This document shows positions 44,186 through 54,059 of a stretch of 64,000 bases of DNA, piece after piece (position 1 is the first letter of the stretch; every line of letters starts with the position of its first letter). The stretch is from Burkholderiales bacterium Ga0077543. GTDB taxonomy: Bacteria > Pseudomonadota > Gammaproteobacteria > Burkholderiales > Burkholderiaceae_C. Both the position numbers and the translations under genes were made by a program. The notes under the pieces are model-generated. The model did not search any database. It had not been told where the DNA came from and saw only the letters and a program-made list of their open reading frames with translations. Where the stretch lies: NCBI GenBank assembly GCA_001464055.1, contig LNET01000044.1, positions 1 through 64,000 on the forward strand, read 5' to 3'.

Positions 44186-44310
44186 AGCCTGCCCCCCGGC
44201 TTGCCGCGACCGCGCTGCGGCGACTGCGGCCACGACAAGCAGGTCGCCTTCAGTTGCAGGCGACGCGGGGTTTGCCCCGGGTGCAGAGTTCGGCACATGG
44301 CACCGGCGCC
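44186..44310 (+). mobile_element. IS91-family transposase remnant (zinc-binding domain)
   Basis: In one frame this reads RPRCGDCGHDKQVAFSCRRR followed by GVCPGC and RVRHMAP. That is the N-terminal cysteine-rich domain of IS91/IS801-type rolling-circle transposases, with the usual C-x2-C-GHD, VAFSCKRRG and CPSC spacing. Immediately after HMA the frame breaks: the continuation resembling the family LVDH appears one frame over (LVGH). No start, no Y1/Y2 transposase core and no element ends are seen, so only a decayed scrap survives. It marks the left edge of an accessory patch extending to about 49.5 kb. Confidence 0.65.
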
Positions 44311-44423
44311 CCGGGCGGCCCCTGGTGGGCCACCAGCGGTGGGGCTTGCGTGACGTCGGCAGCGGCAGCATGCCCGGGCCTTCTCAACAGGCAGTTGCCC
44401 ATGCCCTGCCCACACGCTCGCTC

Positions 44424-44636
44424 ATGGCCGTTGCTGCAGCCCTGCTGACCTGCCGCGCGCAGGCGCAGACGCTGCTCGGCGTCGCGCCGGTGGCGGACTG
44501 GACGGTCGGCTCGCTGTCGGGCATGCCCTACGCCCTGCCCGTGCCCAAGCCCGGAACTCTGTGGCTCTGGCTGCCGGGGCTGGCGGCGGGGCTGGCGGCG
44601 GGGCGGCGCCAGGGGCTGAGGCGCTGCGGCATCTGA
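44424..44636 (+). pseudogene. Miniature PEP-CTERM-like ORF
   Basis: A 70-residue ORF made of a signal peptide-like start (MAVAAALLTCRAQAQ), about 20 residues of body, and a C-terminal segment with the layout of a PEP-CTERM sorting signal: PVPKPGTLWLWLPGLAAGL then GRRQGLRR. The motif is PKP rather than PEP. Almost no mature protein remains between export and sorting signals, so it is most likely a PEP-CTERM gene with an internal deletion; a genuine tiny surface peptide is the alternative. No ribosome binding site is apparent. Confidence 0.4.
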
Positions 44637-44685
44637 CCGTCGGTGGCGCGCGCCCGCATCCGCCGCGGGCCCGCCAGGAAGGAGC

Positions 44686-45333
44686 TCAGCGGGCGAGCAG
44701 CCCCGTGGCCTGCAGCGTGCCGGACAGCCCGCGCGCGAAAGCCTCGTAGCCCGCGGCGTTGCCGTGGATGGCGTCGCTCTTGAGGCGATCGTCGGCGAGC
44801 ACGTTGCTCCAGCCTTCGGCGTGCAGCGGCACGCCAGCTTCTGCGGCGATCTCGGCGTAGAGCGGATGGTCGTCGAGCGAGCCCGTGAGGCGCGCTGCCA
44901 GCGTGGGCCGCGGCACGGCCACCAGCAGCGCCTGCGCACCGGCCTCGCGCACGGCTGCGAGGATCCGGCGCAGGTTGTCGCGCAACGTGGCTTCGTCCTG
45001 GCGCCGCAGCAGGTCGTTGCCGCCAATGGAGACGATCACCAGTGCCGGCCGGTGCTCGGCCAGCAGGCCGGGCAACTGCTGCAGCGCCTGCGACGAGGTG
45101 TGGCCTGGGACCCCGGCGTTGACCACGTTCCAGCCCGTGAGGCTGGCCAGCACGGCGGGGTAGGCAGCCCCGGGCGGGGCGCCGGTGCCGTGGGTGATGG
45201 AGTCGCCCAGGGCCAGCACGGTGGCGCCTGGCTGGACCGGCTGGCCACGGCTGGGGGCAGGCTGCTTGCTGCAGGCCGCAACGAGGGCCAGGCCCAGGAA
45301 AGCGGCAACCGTGCGGCGGCAGACGAGCAACAT
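44686..45333 (-). CDS. GDSL-type esterase/lysophospholipase (TesA-like lipoprotein)
   Basis: A 215-residue SGNH hydrolase. Block I is LALGDSITHGTG with the nucleophilic serine near residue 45, block III is SIGGNDLL near 103, and block V is SDAIHGN with the Asp and His near 190, so the SGNH set is complete. The N-terminus is a lipoprotein signal (LALVAACSK), predicting an outer- or inner-membrane-anchored periplasmic arylesterase/lysophospholipase. It is an intact gene between decayed sequences on both sides. Confidence 0.88.
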   Translation of the reverse strand: MLLVCRRTVAAFLGLALVAACSKQPAPSRGQPVQPGATVLALGDSITHGTGAPPGAAYPAVLASLTGWNVVNAGVPGHTSSQALQQLPGLLAEHRPALVIVSIGGNDLLRRQDEATLRDNLRRILAAVREAGAQALLVAVPRPTLAARLTGSLDDHPLYAEIAAEAGVPLHAEGWSNVLADDRLKSDAIHGNAAGYEAFARGLSGTLQATGLLAR

Positions 45334-45530
45334 GCCGCAAGTCTATGGATTGCGGCGCACCGCAGGCGGGTGGTTTTCCTCAAACGACACGGGAAGCCTG
45401 AAAGCGCTTCTTGCGCATTGGCCGCGGGGTCTCGACACCTCCGCCTCGTTCGAACCGGTGGAGTCGACGGCGCACACCCTGACGAAGCGCGGAAAGCGCC
45501 TGCCTTACAGGACGCGCTGCGTGAAGGCAC

Positions 45531-45806
45531 CACCCACGTGGCGTAGTCCAGCGCCTGCGCCACGATCTCGCGCTCCGCGCGGTCACGCTTCAGCTCGACG
45601 AGCACCAAGGCACCGTCGGGCGCTATGGCCAGCAGGTCGATGCGGCCCCCGTGGCTGGTGTTCTCCTGGCGGCCGATCAGCACCCATTCGCTGCACAGCA
45701 TGCTCGGCTCGCTCACGACCATGCCGTCCTTCGAAAAGAGCACATCACCGCGGCGCGGCGCGCTATTCGCGGCCTTGGCGGCCAGGTAATCGGCCTCGGA
45801 GATGAA
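45531..45806 (-). pseudogene. DUF91/NucS-like PD-(D/E)XK nuclease fragment, chimeric
   Basis: A frame of about 92 codons with the active core of a RecB-like nuclease: LIGRQENTSHGGRIDLLAI (motif II Asp), LVLVELKRDRAERE (ExK) and VAQALDYATWV (Q-x3-Y). This core is what DUF91/NucS-type proteins carry. The N-terminal side does not match that family; FISEADYLAAK and then RRGDVLFSKDGMV instead recall the target-recognition repeats of type I restriction HsdS subunits. After ATWV the frame becomes unrelated, while a protein-like stretch (PRFVRVCAVDSTGSNEAEV) continues in another frame down to about 45345. It has no start of its own. This is a decayed, rearranged gene. Confidence 0.6.
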
Positions 45807-46902
45807 CGAGCACCCGCAGTCGATTGGGGGCTGCGATCTCGGGCCTCGAAACCGCCTCGGCAAACAGGTAACCGTGCTGCCGAGAGTCGCCAGCATTGGC
45901 GCCTTGCTCCGGGGTCAGCTTCACCGACTCCAGGCGATGAGTCACCGTCAGTGGGCTGTCTGTGGCCAGTGCCGCCGACAGGTCGCCCAGCGCCACGAGT
46001 CCGGCGAGGCCGGTGCCGTGGTTGGCGGTGTCGTCAACGCCCCAGGCTGGATTCACGGTGTGCAGATCCGCACTGGCGACGAACGGGGCTACCAGCGGGT
46101 GGGCTCGATTGACGCCCGAGTCCAGCAGGCAAACCCGTGGCGTCGAGTCCTCATCGGGGGCCACGGTCAAACGCGCGATAGTCTCGTCCACCCACTCCTG
46201 CTGCTCTATCGGGGTCATGCCGTCGAAGAAGTGGGCCGTTTCCTTGGCGCGGCGGAGTTCGGCGACGCAGTTGAGCGTCATGACCGACGTCGAGAACTGC
46301 TGCTCCGAGCCGTACATCAGCACGACGGTGCGCTCTGGGAAGCTGATGTGGTGCTCGCTGACTTGGCACTGGGCGAGCTGGGCCAACGTGCGGAAGTCCC
46401 CGAGCACCGCATCGCGATCTCCGCGCACAGGCAGCCAGACTTCCCACCAAAGGGCTTCGGCTTGGTCTTGGGGCAGCAGGGCGGGGTCGTCGGTCCACAG
46501 CGCGCGCACCTCAGCGCGCCGAATGGCCGAAATGGTGTTCAGCAGTGCATGGTGATCGAGCGCGCGTCGGCCGTCAGCGCTCCTGCGCTCGGCAAGATAG
46601 TCCTCGACATACCTCTCGAAGTGAGCCAGCTTTCCGTCTGGCACGAAGACGTTGGCGTAGGTGGTGTCCCCTTCGACGCGCACGCTTAGCACCTCAATCC
46701 TCTTTTGCGCGTCCATCCCGCGCTCAGAGCTGAGGCTGTCGAAGGCCAGCGCCACGTTGGGCTGTCCGACGAACTGAACTTGCAGGCCGAGCCCGCTCTC
46801 CAGTCCCTGCTCCTTCTGGGCGGCCACTGCCTGCTGAGCGACGGGCTGCAACGCCATTAGCTGGGCCTTGAGCGCATTGCCGTGCTGGACCCGGTTCAGC
46901 AC
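45763..46902 (-). pseudogene. Truncated S8 subtilisin-like peptidase (AAA-associated family)
   Basis: A frame of 379 codons matching the large S8 peptidases encoded beside AAA+ ATPases. The sequence (FVPDGKLAHFERYVEDYLAE; LWWEVWLPVRGDRDAVL; ELRRAKETAHFF) belongs to the N-terminal part. The catalytic Asp is in VCLLDSGVNRAHPL and the His in DDTANHGTGLAGL, but the C-terminal part with GTSxA and its Ser is gone: similarity stops near SRPEIAAP and the frame ends in unrelated codons. At the 5' end only a GTG at 46902 is available, and the usual first 30 or so residues are lacking, although similar-looking sequence (SRVLNRVQHG) continues upstream to the ATPase stop. It should be inactive as a protease. 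Confidence 0.7.
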
Positions 46903-46989
46903 ACGGGAACAGCGGGCGACCCTCCGCCGGACGAAGGCGCTGTGAACGCCTGCGCGGTTGATGTGTTCGTTAGAACGAGGTGTGGGCGT

Positions 46990-48030
46990 CTATCGAGAGG
47001 CTGATCCGGCATGGTTGGACGAGTGCTTGGCGTTTTGTGCCAGCCGTGCACTGATCAGGCGGCGTTCCCCTAACGCTCGCCCCAGCTCGGCTGGTTGCAC
47101 TTTCGTCTGGTCATGCAGGATCGCGTCCTTGATGGACGCATCAACCGCGCGACAGATCTCAGCGTGACTCAGGCCCCCGGCCTGCCCCTGCAGCGTTTCC
47201 TTCCGGAAGGGCTTGGGCGCGAAATGGCCCAGACGGGATCGCATGAGATCCACAGCTTGGGTCGGCGACGGCAGGTGGTACTCCACGACATCGTCGAAGC
47301 GGCGGAACAGCGCGTAGTCCAGAATTTCCGCGTGGTTGGTCGCTGCGATGATCAAACTGTTCGACGTGTCCTGCTCGATCATCTGCAGGAAGCTGTTCAA
47401 GACCCGGCGAATCTCGCCCACGTCATTCGCCATCCCGCGCTGCGAGCCAATGGCGTCAAACTCGTCGAAGAAGTAAACACCGCGGATATCGGTCACGGCG
47501 TCGAATATCTGCCGGAGCTTGGTTGCCGTCTCGCCCATGAATTTGGTGATGAGCGAATCCAGGCGGACGAGGAAGAGGGGGATACCCAGCTCACCGGCCA
47601 ACGCAGCGGCAGTCATGGTCTTGCCAGTCCCCGGTGGCCCGACCAGCAACAGCTTGCGGCGTGGCGCAAGCCCGTGCTCCTTGATCCGTGCGAGCTGGCG
47701 CTGTTCCTTGATCACACGCTGGAGCTGTGTCGAAGCGACTTCGTCCAGCACCATGTCCCCAAGCCGGTTGGCAGGATGAGACACCGTCAGCAGGTTGGCC
47801 AGTTCGCCACGCGGCTTCGCCGCGCTGCCGATGGCGACCAGCTTTCCAGACGCGTCTTGGCCTACCCGGGCCTTGGCTGCGTCGATCATGTCGCGCAGTT
47901 CCTCGGCCAGCTTGCCGTGGCCCAGCTTCGCTTCGTGAGCGGCCACCTGCATAGCGACCGACAAGAACTGCCCATCATCGCGACTGATATGCGACTTGAT
48001 GAGCGCCTTGAGTTGGTCTGAACTGGCCAC
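46990..48030 (-). CDS. AAA+ ATPase, partner of S8 peptidase
   Basis: A 346-residue cytosolic AAA+ protein. An N-terminal helical region (SSDQLKALIKSHISRDDGQF; VAAHEAKLGHGKLAEEL) is typical of the ATPases paired with subtilases. The ATPase core has Walker A VGPPGTGKT near residue 155, Walker B VYFFDEFD near 214, sensor 1 IAATNHAE near 256 and arginine finger FRRFDDVV. All are intact. The GTG at 48030 (MASSDQLKAL) was chosen because the family begins there; longer frames add unrelated residues. It lies directly upstream of the ruined subtilase and in the same reading frame, separated by a TAG. It may now be orphaned. GC content is lower than that of the flanking genes. Confidence 0.8.
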   Translation of the reverse strand: MASSDQLKALIKSHISRDDGQFLSVAMQVAAHEAKLGHGKLAEELRDMIDAAKARVGQDASGKLVAIGSAAKPRGELANLLTVSHPANRLGDMVLDEVASTQLQRVIKEQRQLARIKEHGLAPRRKLLLVGPPGTGKTMTAAALAGELGIPLFLVRLDSLITKFMGETATKLRQIFDAVTDIRGVYFFDEFDAIGSQRGMANDVGEIRRVLNSFLQMIEQDTSNSLIIAATNHAEILDYALFRRFDDVVEYHLPSPTQAVDLMRSRLGHFAPKPFRKETLQGQAGGLSHAEICRAVDASIKDAILHDQTKVQPAELGRALGERRLISARLAQNAKHSSNHAGSASR

Positions 48031-49507
48031 TGGAAAGTCCGGTGTCGCGTGCTGGATGGTCCAAGGGCATTGTGCACCTTGAAGATGAAACTCCACCTCG
48101 GGCACAGCCCTCATCCGGAATACCGGAAGGGTCCCTGCGCGTGTTGAAAGTTACTGCAGCAAACATCCTGCAGCTGGAGCACATCCTGGCGATGCTTGAG
48201 AGCTGTTCCGATATCAGATCGTCGCGCTTCAGGGGTTCGACGAGCAACGCGACAAGCTGATCCAGCGGCAGATGGCACTGGCTACCGAGCAGAGCCTTAC
48301 CAGATGCTCCCTTGCTTATGCAGACAAGGCAGAGTGCATGATTGCCTGCGCAAGCGATTGATTGCTGCTCAGCCGGGGCGTGACCCGCCAACCAGCACAC
48401 TTCAGGAAATCAGCCGCCTGCGCCAGCTGCCGCCGGAAGAGTTCGGCGAGGCTCGGGCGCGTGAGTTCGCAGAAGCCGTGAGTACCGAGGTGCTTCCGCC
48501 TGAGAGCGCATTCGCCAAGGGGTACTGGACTGCGCTGGTGTCTGAAATCTGCATCTTGCGACCGATGCCCCTATGAAGGCCATCAACGTCAAAAGTGCAG
48601 ATGTCATTTGTGACTGTCGCTCGCGGGCTGCGGTCTTGTGAAGTAACTCGATGGCCGCCGCGAAGTAAACCTCTACGTGGCGGCGCCTGCCAGGCTGGAC
48701 GGCTTGAAAGCCGCCGCGTTCAGCCACTTCTTGGCCGAGCCATACAACCCACCAAGCACTACGTGGCAGCGCTTGCAGAGATCGCAAGCTGTTGATTTGC
48801 AATCAAGTTTTGGGGCAAGCACTCGAACCGATAAACCAGTTATTGGCATCTATGCCAGTCCAATGCCAAGTGTCGCCAGCTTACGCGACTCTCGCCCAGA
48901 CACGGGACGGGCAACTTGCGCATCTGACGCTAAGGCTGCTCTGCAGCGGTTGCTGCCGGTGGCCAACGAAGGGCGCATCTCCGGTACGGGCCACCAAGCT
49001 GACGTTCGCCCCTGCGGCGGACGGCGGCTTGAGCATCAGCTGATAGAGGTACAGCCGCCGCCGATCGCGCAACGCCTCGGGCTTCTACCGCGAACGGCTG
49101 CTTCGGCGCAGAGTGACGGGCTCAAATCGACCCTCTGCAGTCCTTCGTCCTGCAGGTCTGAGACGCAGCTGCGCAGCGGTTGCGGTCCTTCGGCCGCACC
49201 CCCCCGTACTCACGCTGCCTGACCTGAAGCGGCCGTTCGCATGGGCGACCATCTCCGGCGCTCGGTACGACTGTCGGAGGTCGTGCCGTCGTTGGCCGGT
49301 GTAGCACCTGCCAGTTGGCTCACCGGCGGCTCGTCAGGCACTTGGCCGGGCATGCCCGCCGCCCAAGCTGTAGTCGCTCTGCTGAAGTCCGCACCCCAAA
49401 GCAGCCCGTCGTCTCAGTTCCAGGGCTCTCCGAAGGTGGCCGCGCGCTTCAGGACCGTGGTCGGCAAGCCGTGGCGGTTGAAGGCGCAAACCCTGCGGTT
49501 TAAGGCC
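48031..49507. other. Gene-poor, decayed accessory DNA
   Basis: About 1.5 kb with no complete recognisable gene. It has a lower GC content than its flanks and short protein-like scraps in several frames. One near 48200-48360 (+) reads LFRYQIVALQGFDEQRDKL and continues to a stop after a probable frameshift; another near 48400-48570 (+) reads LRQLPPEEFGEARAREFAEA. These look like frameshifted gene debris. No tRNA, attachment site or intact insertion sequence was seen. Confidence 0.45.
48673..48849 (-). CDS. Possible 58-residue cysteine-rich ORF
   Basis: An ATG-started frame containing CDLCKRCHVVLGG, a C-x2-C-x2-C-H cluster of the kind seen in zinc-binding HNH-type nucleases (LCKRCH), then GSAKKWLNAAAFKPSSLAG and a stop. 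No ribosome binding site is visible and most of an HNH domain is missing, so it may be the tail of a decayed nuclease gene. Reported for completeness. Confidence 0.22.
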   Translation of the reverse strand: MPITGLSVRVLAPKLDCKSTACDLCKRCHVVLGGLYGSAKKWLNAAAFKPSSLAGAAT

Positions 49508-50692
49508 TCAGCCGAAAGCCTGGATGCCGGTGATCGCACGCCCCAGGATCAGCGCGTGGATGTCGTGCGTGCCCTCGTAGGTGTTCACGACCTCCAGGTT
49601 CACCAAGTGCCGTGCCACGCCGTATTCATCACTGATGCCGTTGCCGCCCATCATGTCGCGTGCCAGGCGCGCGATGTCCAGCGCCTTGCCGCAGCTGTTG
49701 CGCTTCATGATGCTGGTGACTTCCACCGCCGCAGTGCCGGCGTCCTTCATGCGGCCCAGCTGCAGGCAGCCTTGCAGGCCCAGCGTGATCTCGGTCAGCA
49801 TGTCGGCCAGCTTCTTCTGGATCAGCTGGTTGGCGGCCAACGGGCGGCCGAACTGCTTGCGGTCCATCACGTACTGGCGGGCGCGCTGGTAGCAATCCTC
49901 CGCTGCGCCCATTGCGCCCCAGGCGATGCCGTAGCGCGCGCTGTTCAGGCAGGTGAACGGGCCTTTGAGTCCGCGCACCTCGGGCAGCGCGTTCTCTTCG
50001 GGGCAGAACACGCCGTCCATCACGATCTCGCCAGTGATGCTGGCGCGCAGGCCCACCTTACTGTGGATGGCCGGCGCCGTCAGGCCCTTCATGCCCTTCT
50101 CCAGGATGAAGCCGCGGATGGCGCCGGCATCGTCCTTGGCCCATACGACGAAGACGTCGGCGATGGGGCTGTTGCTGATCCACATCTTGCTGCCGGTGAG
50201 GCTGTAGCCACCGGGCACCGCCTTGGCGCGCGTGACCATGCTGCCGGGGTCGCTGCCGTGGTCGGGCTCGGTCAGGCCGAAGCAGCCGATCCATTCACCG
50301 CGCGCCAGCTTGGGCAGGAACTTCTGCTTCTGCGCCTCGGTGCCGAACTCGTTGATGGGCACCATCACCAGGCTGCTCTGCACGCTCATCATGCTGCGGT
50401 AGCCGCTGTCCACGCGCTCGACCTCGCGCGCCACCAGGCCGTAGCAGACGTAGTTGAGGCCGGCGCCGCCGTAGGCCTCGGGGATGGTGGGGCCGAGCAG
50501 GCCGAGCTCACCCATCTCGCGGAAGATGGCCGGGTCGGTCTGCTCCTTGCGGAAGGCCTCGGTCACGCGCGGCAGCAGGCGCTCCTGGCAGTAGCTGTGC
50601 GCGGCTTCGCGCACGGCGCGTTCGTCGTCGGTGAGCTGGGCGTCCAGGTTCAGGGGGTCGAAGACATCGAAGTTGGGGCGGTTGGCGGCCAT
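49508..50692 (-). CDS. gcdH: Glutaryl-CoA dehydrogenase
   Basis: A 394-residue FAD acyl-CoA dehydrogenase that oxidises and decarboxylates glutaryl-CoA to crotonyl-Co[16 protein letters not shown] near residue 140 is the family FAD/substrate loop, [18 protein letters not shown] follows, and [19 protein letters not shown] near the C-terminus contains the catalytic Glu in the GCDH-type context. AGGAG precedes the ATG. It is the last gene of the 2-aminobenzoyl-CoA operon, 59 bases after ridA, and would carry the ring-derived C7-to-C5 dicarboxyl-CoA into central metabolism. Confidence 0.9.
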   Translation of the reverse strand: MAANRPNFDVFDPLNLDAQLTDDERAVREAAHSYCQERLLPRVTEAFRKEQTDPAIFREMGELGLLGPTIPEAYGGAGLNYVCYGLVAREVERVDSGYRSMMSVQSSLVMVPINEFGTEAQKQKFLPKLARGEWIGCFGLTEPDHGSDPGSMVTRAKAVPGGYSLTGSKMWISNSPIADVFVVWAKDDAGAIRGFILEKGMKGLTAPAIHSKVGLRASITGEIVMDGVFCPEENALPEVRGLKGPFTCLNSARYGIAWGAMGAAEDCYQRARQYVMDRKQFGRPLAANQLIQKKLADMLTEITLGLQGCLQLGRMKDAGTAAVEVTSIMKRNSCGKALDIARLARDMMGGNGISDEYGVARHLVNLEVVNTYEGTHDIHALILGRAITGIQAFG

Positions 50693-50751
50693 GGGCGCTC
50701 CTGCAAGGGGTGAAGGTGAGAGCGGCTTTGCGCTCGGTCGGCTCAGTCGGC

Positions 50752-51165
50752 TCAATCGGGGACGACAGCGGTGACTTCGATCTCCACCAGCGCGCGGTCT
50801 TCCATCAGCGCCACCACCTGCACGGCGGTCATCGCGATCGCGTACTCGCCGATCAGCTCGCGGTAGCTGCGGCCGATGGCCGCGCCGGCGGCCAGATAGG
50901 CCTGCTTGTCGGTGACGTACCAGGTCATGCGCGTGATGTGGGCCGGCGTGGCGCCGGCCTGCGCCAGCACGGCCACGACGTTGCTCAGCGCCTGGTGCGT
51001 CTGCTGCGCGAAATCGTCGCTGTGAAAGACCTGCTGCGCGTCCCAGCCGATCATGCCGGCCACGAAGATCTGCCGGCCCTGGGCCTGCTTCACCGCCACG
51101 CCGTTGGCGTAGCCCTTGGGACGGGCCCAGCCTTCGGGCAGCAGCGCTTGCTTGGATGAACTCAT
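50752..51165 (-). CDS. RidA-family enamine/imine deaminase
   Basis: A 137-residue small trimeric protein of the YjgF/RidA family. [14 protein letters not shown], then [19 protein letters not shown], and the closing [11 protein letters not shown] are family blocks; the usual catalytic arginine of RidA (in x-R-x-x-V near residue 105) is replaced by context LMEDRALVE, with Arg present. RidA hydrolyses reactive enamines and imines. In this operon the reduced ring of 2-aminobenzoyl-CoA carries an enamine, so a dedicated deaminase is chemically sensible. AAAGG lies before the ATG. Whether it acts on a CoA ester is inferred. Confidence 0.85.
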   Translation of the reverse strand: MSSSKQALLPEGWARPKGYANGVAVKQAQGRQIFVAGMIGWDAQQVFHSDDFAQQTHQALSNVVAVLAQAGATPAHITRMTWYVTDKQAYLAAGAAIGRSYRELIGEYAIAMTAVQVVALMEDRALVEIEVTAVVPD

Positions 51166-51203
51166 GTCTTTGCCTTTCGGGTGGGGGTCGGTGGGCGCCG
51201 GCT

Positions 51204-52826
51204 TCAGCCGTGCGTGCTGCGCAGCAGGAAGCGCTGCACCTTGCCGGTGGCGGTGCGTGGCAGCTCATTGACGAAGCGAATGGCCCGCGGGTACTTGTAG
51301 GGCGCCACGGTCTGCTTGACGAAGTCCTGCAGCGTGCGCATCAGTGCCTCGTCGCCCACATGGCCCGGGCGCAGCACGACGTAGGCCTTGACGATCTGGC
51401 CGCGTTCTTCATCGGGCACGCCCACCACGCCGCAGTCGGCCACGGCCGGGTGCTGCATCAGGGCGTCTTCGACCTCGGGCGAGGCGATGTTGTAGCCGGC
51501 CGAGATGATCATGTCGTCGGTGCGCGCGTGGTAGTGGAAGTAGCCGTCGGCGTCGCGCCAGTAGGCGTCGCCGGTGTAGTTCCAGCCGTCGCGCACGTAG
51601 CGCGCCTGGCGTGCGTCGTCCAGGTAGCGGCAGCCGGTGGGGCCCTGCACGCGCAGCTGGCCCACGGTGCCGTCGGGCACCGGCTGGCCTTGTTCGTCCA
51701 CCACCTCGGCGCGGTAGCCGGGCACGGCCTTGCCCGTGGCGCCGGGGCGCGCCGTGGCCTCGTCGGCCGAGATGAAGATGTGCAGCATCTCGGTGGCGCC
51801 GATGCCGTCGATCAGCTCGATGTCGGTGGCCTCGCGCCACAGCGCGCGCGTGGCCGCGGGCAGAGCTTCACCGGCCGACACGCACTTGCGCAGCGTGCCG
51901 CCGCGCAGGGCCGGCCCCTGCAGCGCCAGCTTGCGGTAGGACGTGGGCGCGGTGAAAAGCACCGTGGCGCCGAACTGCTGGATGCCGTCGAACAACTGCT
52001 CGGGCCCAGCCTTCTCCAGCAGCACCGCCTGCGCGCCCACCGCCATCGGAAACAGCAGCAGGCCGCCCAGGCCGAAGGTGAAGGCCAGCGGCGGGCTGCC
52101 GATGAAGATGTCGTCCGCCGTGGGTCGCAGCACGTGCGGCGGCCAGCAGTGGCAGATGGCCATCACGTCGCGGTGAAAGTGCATCGTGGCCTTGGGCACG
52201 CCGGTGGTGCCGGACGTGAAGCCCAGCAGGCAGGTGTCGTCGGCGGCGGTGTTGGCGTTGACGAAGGGCGCCGGGTGGCGCGCCATCGCGGCCTCCAGCG
52301 ATTTGCCGTCGGCCGCTTCGCTGCCGTTGAACAGCTTCAGCTGGCTCAGCGCCGGGTGGCTGGCCTGCACCTGTAGCAGGTCATCGGCCAGCCGCGCATC
52401 GCACAGCGCGTGCGTGACCTGGCCGATCTCGACGATGGCCTGCAGCTCCTTGGCGCGCAGCAGCGGCATCGTGGCCACGGCAATGCCGCCGGCCTTCATC
52501 ACCGCAAACCAGCAGGCCGCCAGCATGGGGTTGTTGGGCGCGCGCAGCAGCACGCGGTTGCCCGGCACCAGGCCCATGTCGTGCACCAGCACGTAGGCGA
52601 TGCGGTCGGCGCGGTCCTGCAGCTCGCGGTAGGTCCAGCGCAGGCCCGGGGCCAGGATGCAGGGGCGGTCCCCCCGGCCTTGCTCGACCTGCCGGTCCAG
52701 CAGCTCCCAGGCGCAGTTGAGCTGCGGCGGGAAGTTCAGCGCGGGCAGCTCGAAGCGCAGCGTGGGCCACTGATCGGGCGGCGGCAGGTGGTCGCGGGCA
52801 AAGGTGTCGACGTGGGCGCTGGGCAT
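51204..52826 (-). CDS. abmG: 2-aminobenzoate-CoA ligase (benzoate-CoA ligase family)
   Basis: A 540-residue ANL-superfamily adenylate-forming ligase that activates an aromatic acid with ATP and CoA. Motif A3 is [16 protein letters not shown] near residue 195, A5 is [12 protein letters not shown] near 320, A7 is YTGDAYW near 420 and A10 is [11 protein letters not shown] near the end with the catalytic Lys. The TEMLHIF and benzoate-CoA ligase-like context favours 2-aminobenzoate or a related benzoate as substrate. GGGAGG lies 8 bases before the ATG at 52826; the frame extends upstream but overlaps the previous gene. It is the entry enzyme of the cluster. Confidence 0.83.
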   Translation of the reverse strand: MPSAHVDTFARDHLPPPDQWPTLRFELPALNFPPQLNCAWELLDRQVEQGRGDRPCILAPGLRWTYRELQDRADRIAYVLVHDMGLVPGNRVLLRAPNNPMLAACWFAVMKAGGIAVATMPLLRAKELQAIVEIGQVTHALCDARLADDLLQVQASHPALSQLKLFNGSEAADGKSLEAAMARHPAPFVNANTAADDTCLLGFTSGTTGVPKATMHFHRDVMAICHCWPPHVLRPTADDIFIGSPPLAFTFGLGGLLLFPMAVGAQAVLLEKAGPEQLFDGIQQFGATVLFTAPTSYRKLALQGPALRGGTLRKCVSAGEALPAATRALWREATDIELIDGIGATEMLHIFISADEATARPGATGKAVPGYRAEVVDEQGQPVPDGTVGQLRVQGPTGCRYLDDARQARYVRDGWNYTGDAYWRDADGYFHYHARTDDMIISAGYNIASPEVEDALMQHPAVADCGVVGVPDEERGQIVKAYVVLRPGHVGDEALMRTLQDFVKQTVAPYKYPRAIRFVNELPRTATGKVQRFLLRSTHG

Positions 52827-52857
52827 GCAGGCCTCCCTGGGGTGTGTGGTGGGGCGT

Positions 52858-54030
<1,173 letters not shown>

Positions 54031-54059
54031 TCGCAGGTTGTGTGGCGTTGCGCGCGGGA

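Noticed and set aside
48410..48802. A 130-codon minus-strand ORF in the decayed region
   Set aside because: No motif, no ribosome binding site, and overlapping protein-like scraps in other frames contradict it; listed only as part of the debris.
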